The notes under the pieces: model-generated
Seen by the model: only the letters and a program-made list of their open reading frames with translations
What the model was told of the DNA's origin: nothing
Databases searched by the model: none
Made by a program: the position numbers and the translations under genes
Assembly (NCBI GenBank): GCA_023053545.1
Contig: JAKZAN010000004.1
Span: 8,556,001-8,620,000 of the forward strand
DNA: 64,000 nt
From: Lepidurus packardi
Lineage: Eukaryota; Arthropoda; Branchiopoda; Notostraca; Triopsidae
Reading direction: 5' to 3'
In this document: positions 23,770 through 34,364 of the stretch, piece by piece
How positions within the stretch are numbered: the stretch's first letter is position 1
Layout: every line of letters starts with the position of its first letter

Positions 23770-25875
23770 TCACCACACGTTAGTGGAAGGGGCTTGTGCT
23801 TTGGCCACGCCCACTGAGCCTAATAATAGGGTTTGCGGAGTTTCTAACACTCGTTTCAAAATGGCCAGGAAGTGGACAGCTGCGTACGGGGTAATTGCGC
23901 GTTCGTCATATGAAAACGTAATATTTAACTGGTTCTGCGTGACGCAGTTTTCGTCTATTAACAGAAACAAAAAGAAGGTTTAAATAACTATAATGGAAAT
24001 TCAATTAAACACATGTGTTTTTCCTTTTCGTCTGTATTTCTGTTCGTTACCTAGAGTTAATCTGCTGGATCCCACTGCGAGGATCCCACACTGGGGAGGG
24101 TTGATAATCGCACTGAACGTGTTAATGCCGTGCATCCCCAAATTGGAAATTCTGAGGAATTAAAATAATCAGCAAATTAACCAAAAAGGTTGAAAAATGT
24201 TAACGAATAAACGAATAAAAGTTTAGAAATGTGGAATAACGTGCAAAAATAAGAAGTGAAAAAGGAAAAAAGGCCACATTAAGAATAAACGTAATGTTGC
24301 GAATTGTGTGACTCACGTAAACGAACCACCCTGGAATTCGTTGAGCTGCAGTTTTCCAACTTTTGCCCGAGATGCCAGATCCTTAACCACTTCACTAATT
24401 GCCTGAACGCCCTTATCAGCCGCATCTTTCACAATGGGAGTGATTAAACCCGAGTCTGTTGCCACGGCTATCGAGACGTCAATCGTGTGGAGAGGTACGA
24501 CCTGGAAAAAAAGGTTTAAGCGTGTAGAATCATTTTTAGTAATTTATAAACAATTATTTGTAACATCGCTTAAATGTTTTATGGTATTTTTTTGTTTTTT
24601 ACTTGCTCGTTTTGCCATAACACGTTTACATCCGGACATAAATGGAGTGCAGTGGCAACCGCTTTGATGACAAAGTCGTTAACCGAAACAGCTACGCCAT
24701 CGGATTTGAGCTCTTTGCGTAGTTTCAGGATGCTATCGATGCGACAATCTACACTGCTGTAAGCATGTGGTATACTGGTCTGAAAAAGACAATACGTAAT
24801 AGTTCTTTGGGTAATTGAGAACGCTTGTCACAAAACGTAGGACATCGATTAAAGCTATATATACTTTTGATTGAGTTAAACGTTTGGCTATCGTCTTCCT
24901 CATGCTGCTAAGCTCCAAATCTGCATAACTTGCCCCTGCTTGGCTGGCTGAAGCGGACTTCTTGGGAGATTTGGCAGAAATTAAAGGGGAAGGTAAGTTA
25001 GCTTCTTTAGATAACTTCGATTCGGCAGGTAAAGGTACTAAAAAAGAATTTTTGATGAAATTTGAAGAGGATAAAGAGTTTTGGGTACCTTGGACTATTG
25101 GTTTTGGGGTGAGATTCTTAGATTTTACATAGTTTAGGACGTCGCCTTTCAAAATGACGCCACGAGGGCCCGTACCAAGGAAATCGGATTCTCTTAGGCC
25201 ATAAAGCTGTAGTAAATTACGCACGGCAGGTCCCATTAAACTACTAACAGGGTTATCTATTATATTTTAGACATATGAGGTTTTTGTTTCTTACCTGTGC
25301 GAAGATGCAGCGTGTTTTACGGGTGCAGAACTAGTTTCACTAGTTGTCGAATTGCTTGGGTTCGACTCAGTTGCAGGCGTAGAAGCTGTTTGCTTTTTGA
25401 CTACTTGCCAATCTTCGCCTGGCTCAGCGATGACAGCAATTAGAGTGCCCACTCTGACGTCTTTTGAATCATCAGGGGCCTTTAAGAGGAAATAGGAGAA
25501 ATATAAGTTTATTTTCAAAGGAAATGAGTAGCAAAATACCAGGATACTGGCTAAAACGCCTTCTTCTTCATTTTCAAGAGCTACTATAGCTTTGTCCGTT
25601 TGGATATCGCAGAGAACATCCCCAGGATTCAGAGATTCGCCTTCGGCTTTCAACCATTTTACGATGGTGCCTTCAGACATCGTCGGAGATAAGGATGGCA
25701 TGTGTATTTTTAACGCTAAATATATGTACTTTAGATTTATTATTACTTAGTTTTAGATAAAGATAAACTTACCATTCCTGCATGTTGTGCTATGGTAGAA
25801 GGAAGTAATATTCACATGAGTAGAGTACAAATTCTTCAACAAAATTCCTTTCGGCAAGTGTATTGACCAGGCCAT
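23770..25875 (-). CDS. Pdhx: Pyruvate dehydrogenase complex protein X (E3-binding protein), mitochondrial
   Basis: Eight coding exons on the minus strand: 25875-25773, 25715-25540, 25479-25295, 25243-24865, 24779-24603, 24501-24317, 24151-24051 and 23954-23770. They total 1491 nt, 496 aa, close to the usual ~500. Residues 1-34 are basic and Ser/Thr-rich, a mitochondrial targeting signal. A single lipoyl domain follows, with [11 protein letters not shown] and the lipoylated Lys76 in QTDKA. An E3-binding domain lies at about 159-195 (GPAVRNLL to [10 protein letters not shown]). After a Ser/Lys linker comes the acyltransferase-like core from about residue 260 ([11 protein letters not shown], then SVNDFVIKA). 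The acetyltransferase signature DHRxxxDG is replaced by DERAITP at 452-458, so the catalytic His is missing. Together with the single lipoyl domain this indicates structural protein X, which tethers E3 to the PDC core, rather than the active E2 (DLAT). Exon 4 has a tandem acceptor (TTAGTAG) that can add or drop one Ser. Confidence 0.95.
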
Positions 25876-26898
25876 TTTTTATTATTTACGTCAGCCTAAC
25901 CAATCTAATTTTGAAAACTTATTACTTTAGGCTAAAGGGGAACCTAAATCTCTTAAAACTTAACGTTTGTTGATATATTTACAGCGGCTAATCCCATCCC
26001 ATTCGATCGCCTGCTGTCTGTTTGCCGAACATTCCACTTGGAGGCGTGGTTTGTTGAGTTCTTGCTGGTTGACTACTGATAGTGCATTCTCGTATGGAGG
26101 TACGGCCTAAGCCGCGTTCGTCTTAGCGAGTCTGCTTAAAAGGCTACCCAAGAATGGCGCTTTTAAGCGTTCGAGATGGGTAAACTTTGGGCTTATAAGC
26201 TTTTTATTTAGCTAGTCGACATAGGCTTTGAAAGTCGACTTTTAGTTTTGGTTTCAAGTCGGGCAAGTCTATAACGGGTATTTATGTGCCCAGACTTAAA
26301 CTTAATCGCTCCCCTTTGTTTGCTTAATTCCTTTGTTTATAATGCGCATGCTTTTCAAGAAGGCTACTTTCAATATACTTTAATTGGTTTCTTAATTTTG
26401 TAATGGGCAATCGACGATCTTTTTCGTATTGATTTTTGGAATAAGAGGCACGAGCATAAGTTGCAAGCAATCAGTGGGAGACAATTATCCCGTCAACATC
26501 TTCCTCAACCACATCTTCAATTGCTGTGCGGATAATACTAAAAACTGATTCAAGATTACAAGAAATTAACTGCCCCACAGAACAAAACAAGAACTTGCTA
26601 TTGAAATCCATGCTCGAAAAACGAGCAACATATTGTTTGTTTTCCACAAGCACTGTCCCATGGGTGGAGCAATTGTTAATGTATATGCTTATAACCGTTC
26701 GTTTTGGATTTGAGACTTTCCAAGTCGACTTCCGTAAACTTTCAAAGTTTAGACTAAAATGAAAGCTTGTAAGCGTAAGTCATGGGAGTTTGGCTAGTCT
26801 AAGTTTAAGTCGAACGTACAGAACGAACACTGCTCTAGTTTAGGAAATGAGTAAATGAAACCAATCTTTTAGGGAGTTTTTCGACTTGTTTTTAAAAC
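25876..26898. other. Intergenic, PDHX promoter side to haemoglobin 3' end
   Basis: This holds the PDHX 5' flank and the sequence beyond the haemoglobin poly(A) site. No TATA box was seen upstream of PDHX. A 60-codon minus-strand frame (26471-26653) with a plausible peptide composition but no ATG and no family match could be a fragment of something older. The word AAGTCGACTT and variants recur around 26215-26245 and 26720. Confidence 0.4.
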
Positions 26899-26904
26899 TT
26901 TATT
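26899..26904 (-). terminator. Haemoglobin polyadenylation signal
   Basis: AATAAA on the minus strand, about 150 nt past the haemoglobin stop codon. Confidence 0.65.
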
Positions 26905-27051
26905 CTTTTTCCCATCTATTACATACAAGTCCGAGTTCATGAATGGTTGACATAGCAAGCGAGCCGTTAAAGGACTCTAGTCAGGTTGGTTTTAAGGTGG
27001 TGGTTAAGGAACTTTTTTCAAAAAGTCTGTGGGGTTGGAAATCACAGAAAT

Positions 27052-28349
27052 TTAGTGGAGGTTCTTGGAGATGCCGCCGATCATCAAGGTCAAGGCAGCG
27101 TCCAAGGAGTTGCGGCCTTCAGCGGAAACTCCGCGAGTGCCCAAAACTTCCAACAAAGTCTCGCCGAAGTTCTATTGAATACATCTTATTAAAATCTGGA
27201 ATCTTTGGTTTAGTTTAAACTAATTTTACCTCGAAGTGTTGGCGGGTGATGGCACGAGGAGCGTGGGAGTGTCCCATGTACTTCAAGTTGCCCAAAAGAG
27301 TCAGCTTGTTGTCCAAGTTGCCGATGATGGTGTCCAAACGGTTGATGACCAAGTCGGATTGGGTAACGAAGTCAGCATTTCCAGCCAAATCAGCGGCAGC
27401 AACGTTGGCGAACTTGGAGAAAGATTTCTGGTATTCGGGGTGAGCGGCGAACAGCTTGATGAAGGTCTCGGTACCAATGGCAGAGCGTTGATCGCGGACT
27501 CCACCCCAGATGGCTTGGACTTCTTGCTTCAAAGCGGGGGTCAAACCGGTGATGGGATCAGCGACTTGGGATTTGTCTCTCAAGTTCTTGGAGACGATGT
27601 CGGTCAAAACTTGGAGTCCGCGGGTCCAGGCATCACGAGCATCAGAGGACAGCTTGACTTCCTCGGAGAGGACATCGACCAAGACGCGGCTGAATTCCTA
27701 GACAACAGTTTCAACGTTTAGAAGCTCGTAAGACCGATGGATTGAACCAGTTAAGAAGATTGTTAGTTCACTTACTTGGAATTGGATTTGCTTGACCTTG
27801 CGGGAAACGTGAGCGGTACCCAAGTTTACCAACTGTTGGAGCAAGAGAGCATCACTGCCCAAAGACTCAACGACGACATTGAGGCCAGCCATGACGGTGT
27901 AAGCTTGGGCCAAGAAGTTACCGTTTCCGGCGAGTTCGGCGGCGGGAACATCAGCGAAGGAAGGGAACAACTTTTGGTAGCTGGGGTGGATTTGGAAGAG
28001 ACGGAGGAAGGTCTTGGGGGCAACATCACCGTCGTTCCTGGCTTGAGCCCAGGTCTCGGAAATCAACTGACGGTCCTTTCCGCTGAGGAGAGCATTGGAA
28101 GCTCCTGCCAAAGCACCGACACCACCACCTCCGCTGGTCCTGGTGACGACAGTCTTGGTTTCAGTCACGGTGGTAGAGTCACCACCACCCTGTAGAAATA
28201 GCAATCCCAAATTATTTTAAATTAATTTAGGTAATTTTAGTTTGAATGTTAAGGTTCGGTTAAGAATATGAAGGACTTACGCAGTTGCCATGATCGCCAT
28301 GAGCGACGGCTACAGCCACGAGGGCAGATACAAGGATGAAGCGGAACAT
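27052..28349 (-). CDS. Secreted two-domain haemoglobin
   Basis: Four exons on the minus strand: 28349-28281, 28189-27776, 27697-27230 and 27171-27052, all phase 0, 1071 nt, 356 aa. Exon 1 is a signal peptide (MFRFILVSALVAVAVA, then HGDHGNC). A Thr/Gly-rich lead follows, as in cladoceran haemoglobins. Two globin folds are spaced 156 residues apart. Proximal F8 histidines are His150 (GTAHVSR) and His306 (GHSHAPR). The E7 distal position, inferred from spacing and the Val four residues on, is Gln in both domains (Gln118 and Gln274). The CD-corner Phe is present in both (YQKLF, YQKSF). Each domain has one intron at the equivalent place (QFQ|EFS and HFE|NFG), matching the ancient G7 globin intron; there is no B12 intron and no bridge intron between domains. 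The product would be an extracellular oxygen carrier in haemolymph, probably in multimers. Only one copy lies in this window, whereas Daphnia has tandem clusters. Confidence 0.97.
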
Positions 28350-28387
28350 GTTGAGAGCTTGTATCAGTGTTGAGCTTCTTGCTGAGA

Positions 28388-28422
28388 CACTGACGAGATG
28401 TATTTTGTGGTCAGTTTATATA
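28388..28422 (-). promoter_or_regulatory. Haemoglobin core promoter: TATA box and TCAGT initiator
   Basis: On the minus strand TATATAAA lies at 28422-28415 and the arthropod initiator TCAGTG at 28393-28388. The initiator A at 28391 is 31 nt from the start of the TATA box, the canonical spacing. This gives a 5' untranslated leader of about 42 nt before the ATG at 28349. Confidence 0.8.
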
Positions 28423-28500
28423 GTTGCGAAAGGATTCGTTTTTTTGCTTTGAATGCTGATTTTATCGGTAAGGTTCTACTGCGTTGGATCTGTGTAGTGT

Positions 28501-28601
28501 CACGTAGGCCCCATAGACCAGCAGAGCCTTCTTAGAGATGATATAAACCAATTTGAAAGAGGTAATTCAATACTCCTTACACGAGTTCGTTAGATCACGT
28601 G
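28501..28601 (-). promoter_or_regulatory. Two candidate hypoxia-response elements
   Basis: ACGTG cores on the haemoglobin strand lie at 28505-28501 (TACGTGA) and 28600-28596. The second is within a CACGTG palindrome spanning 28596-28601. They are about 115 and 210 nt upstream of the predicted start. RCGTG is the HIF core, and HIF control of Daphnia haemoglobin genes is established; function here is inferred. CACGTG is also a general E-box. Confidence 0.45.
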
Positions 28602-30475
28602 TTATCAGCTAGTGCAGAGTTTTACCCTTTGACATGCATAATCCTGACCTTCTAGCATTTCAAAGAATTTTCATATATATATTTAGATGTGTATATGAAA
28701 TAGTCGCGGTGTATAATTTACCAAACTACTCCTTATGGTAAGATCTAGAACTTTCCCGAAGAATCACGACAATATACATACCATATCTATGCTAAGTAAA
28801 TCATTCCTAACTTTTGTATATAGAAAATTGCGATTGATTCCTAGTTAAGGTCGACGCTAAGGTCGAGAACTTTTTTTTAATTAAAAAAACAGTACTTAAA
28901 AAACAATACTACACTGTTAAACATTTCCCTTTTAATAGGGGAAAAAGACCCCGAGAAGCGAGGGCACCAGGTAGGGGCTTCTTTAAACCTCTAAAATTTT
29001 AATGGGGGTTCAATACTAAGAATGGTATATGTAATCCCCCAAAATCGGTATTTTCCTACTCGGAAAAGGTTTTTTTTAGCGCCATAAATCAGCGCTTATA
29101 TTCTCATTTTTGGCGGCTAAAACATTATTGGGCATTATTTTTTAAGCCGTATATTTTACTTATTCATTTTTTAAATTGTCGAATCTAAAAAGTTATACAG
29201 AAAATCAAACCTAATCAAATCAAATCGAACAAGTCAAAAAAGTCAAACAAAAATCATCAAAACAAAATCAAAAATTAATACAAAAATCAAATCAAAACAA
29301 AAACAATCGAACAGTCAAACATTCAAAAATCCAAAAAACGCAAATATAAAAGCACAAAAACATGCGTAACAACCATAGTAAGAATACACATACAAGAATC
29401 ATAAGTAATCAACAATCACTTTACAAAATTCATGGTCATTCCCATAAAATGCTCATGTACACAGTAGACAGTTAATTAAATTTTTAAAATACATAATGTT
29501 GTCATAAATTTTCTTCTTCACAATCCGCCTGGTGCAACAGCATTTGCGTGAATCTTTTTTGCCTGTAATGGCAAATAAGGATAGCAAAACAAAAAGCGAC
29601 GCGAAAAGACGAATCCACAGAAAATGAATCACCACTATTATGCAAGACTATATTTTGACTATATCAAGACTATATTTTGTTGTAAAATTTTACTGCAATG
29701 AAATTTTCCGAGCTTAACGGACCGACTAGCGGTTAGCGAGGACGGGAAACGAACAAAAACTATGCCTGCTTGGGTCTGCAGACTAGCTTAGTAGACGGGA
29801 ACATTCATTATTGGGAAACAGGGAATTTTCCTGTTACGGGCTAGGTAGACTTAAATTCATTCTTGCCAACAACAATTTTGGGGGGTTCGGATAATACCGA
29901 TTTTGGGAGTTTATGAAAATACCGATTTAGGGAAACAGCCTACTCATTTTAGGGAAAGGTTACCCATATTATAGGTATGCGTTACGGATAATAGGGGGTG
30001 CCCACTCACTTTGGGCTACAGCTACCAGTTTTCAGTGCTGGTTCCCCGTTGTTGAGAGGGAGAAACCCATCTTTGGGGAGAAATACCTATCTCGAGTAGT
30101 AACTACTAATTTTAGCATGTCGTTATATAGTTTACCTGTTTTAGGTACCCTTTTTAACAATATATTTGTGTTATGAGTAGATAACTTCAGCTTGAAAGGT
30201 GTGGAAGATATGCATTCAAGTTGTTCATTTAGATTTCATCAATGGAAATTTTCTTCCCCGTTCAAAGATCGCCGTTAGCCCGCTGGGACTTTGGCTCTTG
30301 TATTGTCCTCCAGGTGGTGCATAGGGACTTCGATTGTTGTCTCGTCGTGTCGTTTTGTGTATCCGGCGCTCGTGCTCGGGCTTCTCTTTCTTGTTTTGGA
30401 AAGCATTTTTTGCAGTTTTAAAGGTATTTTTCGTGCCTAAAAATTTCATTGTGTTAATTTTTAGCTCTTTTATAG
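28602..30475. other. Divergent intergenic region, haemoglobin to SKP1
   Basis: No gene seen. It contains a degenerate AATCAA-type low-complexity tract (about 29200-29345) and a patch with recurring ACCGATTT-GGGA words (about 29880-29960). Near SKP1 a donor-like site (aaag|gtattt after 30423) and an acceptor ending exactly at the SKP1 ATG (ttttatag) would define a 52-nt intron in the SKP1 5' leader. Confidence 0.45.
29200..29345. repeat. Degenerate AATCAA low-complexity tract
   Basis: Repeated AATCAA, GTCAAA and AACAAA words on the plus strand with almost no G. It is probably an eroded simple repeat. Confidence 0.6.
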
Positions 30476-31100
<625 letters not shown>

Positions 31101-31387
31101 ATCCGTAAGAATCTCTTCTGTTATATTGAGCCAAGCGCACGGCTCCGAAACAATTTGTATTGGATTTTGTTTATGTCACCCTTCATTGATTGATCTACCG
31201 TAAGTTTAACGCTCGTGGTGTTCTGAAAAAATTCTGCAGCATTGGTTGGAGTGTACCATACCTCATTCAGGAGTAAATCCTTTTATTAATTGAAGAATTC
31301 TGGACTGGCGTTTTTATTCTAATATTATTAATTTTATATAATCTCTCCTTACTTAAAAAGGGGCTAATTAATGTAGTGTTTCTTTCA

Positions 31388-31393
31388 AATAAA
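31388..31393 (+). terminator. SKP1 polyadenylation signal
   Basis: AATAAA about 290 nt after the SKP1 stop codon on the same strand. A strongly T-rich tract follows. Confidence 0.5.
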
Positions 31394-31715
31394 TTGAGAG
31401 AGATTTGTATTGAATTTATTCCGTTTTATTCCTATGATTTTAGTATTTGATTTCATTATTTCCCTTAGTGTAATTTTCTTTTCATAGTAGTAAATTCTTT
31501 CTACTAATTTATTTCTTTTAACGCTTTTATGTTACTTATGTAATTAATTTACTTTCCTACCTTCCGTTATTTAATTTACTTAAAATAGAAATTTCTTCCA
31601 AAAGATACTGGCTCTCGTAAATGTGAGTCACTTTACATCAGTTTACTGTTCAGCATTGCATAGCATGAGTCCCTATGTCGCAAGGGCAAGCGTGTTCTTG
31701 TTCATGGTTCGCAGT

Positions 31716-32299
31716 TCAGTCGTTCGCTGTTTAGGAGCGTTTTGTCGGCAAGGCCTGTGTGTGGTTCGTGCTGCGTCCTTTTCGGTGTTTGCTGCGTAGC
31801 TGTGTAGTTTCTTGGGAATTGGCAGGTAAAATTTTACACTTAAACACTTTCTGCTTGACGTAGTAGTCGCAGAATTATCTGCGTATTGAATGGCTTTATT
31901 TCCAGCTACGAAAACGTACTCCTAAGAGCGTGTTGCGCCCAGTATTTCATTGTCTTGAGTAAGATCCCTTAAATGCGTCACGTCCACGTGGTCGCTTAAC
32001 TATTACAAAATGGCAAGGTCTCTCATTTTAAAACTTTAATAATTGGAATACAGCCTACTGTACCATTACTAGCCTGTTTGTGCTTAGTTATGTCTCCTAA
32101 TTCCAACGATTATCTTGGCATAGTTTCATTACATAAGAGCCTCATTTCCTTGTTAATTCTGAAGGGTTGTAAGCCGGAAATGGCGAAATTCTAAGCCGTT
32201 ATAGATGCATTCTGGTCTGCGTCTAATTTATAAACATTTTGCGTGTTTTTTATTTTTTTAATTTCCAGCTTGAAGTCAAGTCAACTTTAAAAAACAACT
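31716..32299 (+). promoter_or_regulatory. NAP1 5' leader: initiator, untranslated exon and intron
   Basis: A TCAGT initiator at 31716-31720 precedes a donor (ggcag|gtaaaa after 31825). A good acceptor (T-rich tract, then ttccag) ends at 32268. The second leader exon 32269-32299 runs straight into the NAP1 ATG. The intron would be 443 nt, longer than those inside the coding region. No TATA box was seen. Confidence 0.5.
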
Positions 32300-33940
32300 A
32301 TGGAAAAAATTCCCAAGATCGAACCCGAGGACGAAATGGAAGATGAAGAAGAAGAAGAGGGAGCACCTCATCGTACAGGAGACAAAACTAGCCTAATCCG
32401 CAATCCCCAAGTTTTAGCAGCCTTGCAGTCCCGTCTCCAATCGCTGGTCGGACAGCCCTCAGAATACATACAGGTTCAAAAATTCTAAGTTTTTTGGCAA
32501 ATACTCAATTTTTGAAAAGATAAATGCAGCCACATGCATTAGCTTAGCATTCCTATTTTGACCCTCTTTTTTTCCCCCAACAGTCCTTGCCACCTGTGGT
32601 TAAGCGGCGAATTAAGGCGTTAAAGAAGATCCAAGCCGACAATACCAAGGTGGAAGCCAAGTTTTTCCAAGAAGTCCATGCCTTGGAATGCAAGTACGCC
32701 GAGCTATACAAACCTCTGTACGAAAAGGTAAAACATCTCAAAGCTTGAATTTCAGTCTTGTAGCTTAACTATTTCCATTGAATTCCAGCGACGCACTATT
32801 ATTGGAGGCGATTATGAGCCTAATGACGACGAATGCGACTTTCCATCAGACGAAGAGGAAGAAGGTCTTAGCGAAGATATCAAGGAAAAGGTCAAATTGG
32901 AAGAAGTCAAGAAAGAAGGGTAAGCCTTTGAACGATTCAGATTCCCTTGGCAGAAATTGTTCCCATTTATTTAAAATAAAATCAATTATTAATTCAATTT
33001 TATTCGTTTTTATAGCGATGATAAGATCAATGGCATCCCTGATTTCTGGCTGACGACCTTCCGTAACTTGGATCTGGTCTCAGAGATGATCCAGGATCAC
33101 GATGAGCCCATTATGAAGCATTTGATGGACGTTAGTTTGGAGCTAAGCAACGAACCCATGGGTTTCAAGATCCTGTTCCTCTTCTCGCCCAACGAGTACT
33201 TTGAAAACGCGGTTTTGACCAAGGAGTATCACATGAAGTGCGTTCCGGATGAAGCTGATCCTTTCAGCTTTGAAGGACCCGAGATTGTGCGCTGCAAAGG
33301 CACCAAGATTGACTGGAAAGCTGGCAAGAACGTGACCGTCAAGACTATTAAGAAAAAGCAAAAGCATAAGTCCAAAGGATCGGTCCGTACCGTCACAAAA
33401 ACTGTCCAGAACGACTCGTTTTTCAACTTTTTCAGTCCTCCTGAAGGTAAACGTACCAGCTAAATGGATAAATCTCATTGAATTGTTAATAATATTCAGT
33501 TTTCTAACTGAATTGAGCTTTTCTAATGAAAATTTTCGCATTAAAGAGTTTAATTAACTTTGTGTAATAGTTGCTGAGGATGACGCGAATGTGGACGATG
33601 AAACCCGTTCTTTGTTGACTGCTGATTTCGAGATTGGGCATTATTTGAGGGAGAGCATCATTCCGCGTGCTGTCTTGTACTTCACCGGTAATTAACTTAA
33701 CAACTTAAGATCATTAAGGCTAACTAATACCGAAAAGCAGCAAATTCTAACTAAATTTTAATTTTCTTAAAAACAGGTGAGGCATTGGACGAAGAAGATT
33801 ACGACGAGGAGGATGAAGGTGAAGATGAGGATGGGGAAGAAGGCGAGGAGGAAGACGATGATCCGGATTTCGATCCTGCTAAAGCTCCGAAGAAGGCAGG
33901 AAAAGGCCAGGGTGCAAACCCTGAATGCAACCAGCAGTAA
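32300..33940 (+). CDS. Nap1: Nucleosome assembly protein 1 (NAP1-like histone chaperone)
   Basis: Six coding exons: 32300-32473, 32584-32727, 32789-32919, 33016-33446, 33571-33687 and 33777-33940, 1161 nt, 386 aa, the usual NAP1L length. The N-terminus is acidic. Then come LAALQSRLQSLVG (export-signal region), the dimerisation helix (VVKRRIKALKKIQ, KFFQEVHALECKY) and the NAP core (GIPDFWLTTFRNLDLVSEMIQ, DEPIMKHLMDV). A basic KTIKKKQKHKSKG segment resembles the NAP1 nuclear-localisation loop. The tail is highly acidic and ends CNQQ, a CaaX-type farnesylation box comparable to CKQQ in vertebrate NAP1L1. It carries H2A-H2B dimers and assembles nucleosomes. The first coding donor (CAG|GTTCAA) is weak but the frame and family fit are clear. 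An AATAAA lies at 34198-34203. It is convergent with ALG5. Confidence 0.96.
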
Positions 33941-34197
33941 AAAAAAAACAACAACAAAAAACAGTAAAGAACAACTTCTTTTGGGGAGAGCGGAACATTT
34001 TTAGCAGGTTACCCGTGCAGATTGAAACTACTTTTTCTTTGATAAGAGGAAGAAAAGGCGAAGTGTTATATTTCTGCCTGTCTAGAATCTTTTGTTTCGG
34101 AAAACAAAAACAAAATTGCTGTTAACACGAGAAAAGTACCCTGTTTTCAACGCTCTTTTTTTTCCCTTCCAAAGTGGCAAGCACCCAGTTTGCTTTA

Positions 34198-34203
34198 AAT
34201 AAA
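34198..34203 (+). terminator. NAP1 polyadenylation signal
   Basis: AATAAA about 258 nt after the NAP1 stop codon and only about 160 nt short of the ALG5 stop codon on the opposite strand, so the two transcripts end almost back to back. Confidence 0.65.
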
Positions 34204-34364
34204 AACCAGCTGTCCTTTCTATAAAGTCTCTGGCTAATTTTCTTTATCAAGTCAGGAATACGGATGTATAAGTTCTTTAGTGGGGAAATCTTACAGCAAC
34301 ATGTGCGGCACTGGATACCATCACCTTTTAGGGAATGCGTCCGTAGTTTTTTGTTTGTCCTTTT

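Noticed and set aside
26471-26653. 60-codon minus-strand frame between haemoglobin and PDHX
   Set aside because: No ATG, no splice borders I trust and no family match. It was kept only as a remark in the intergenic entry.
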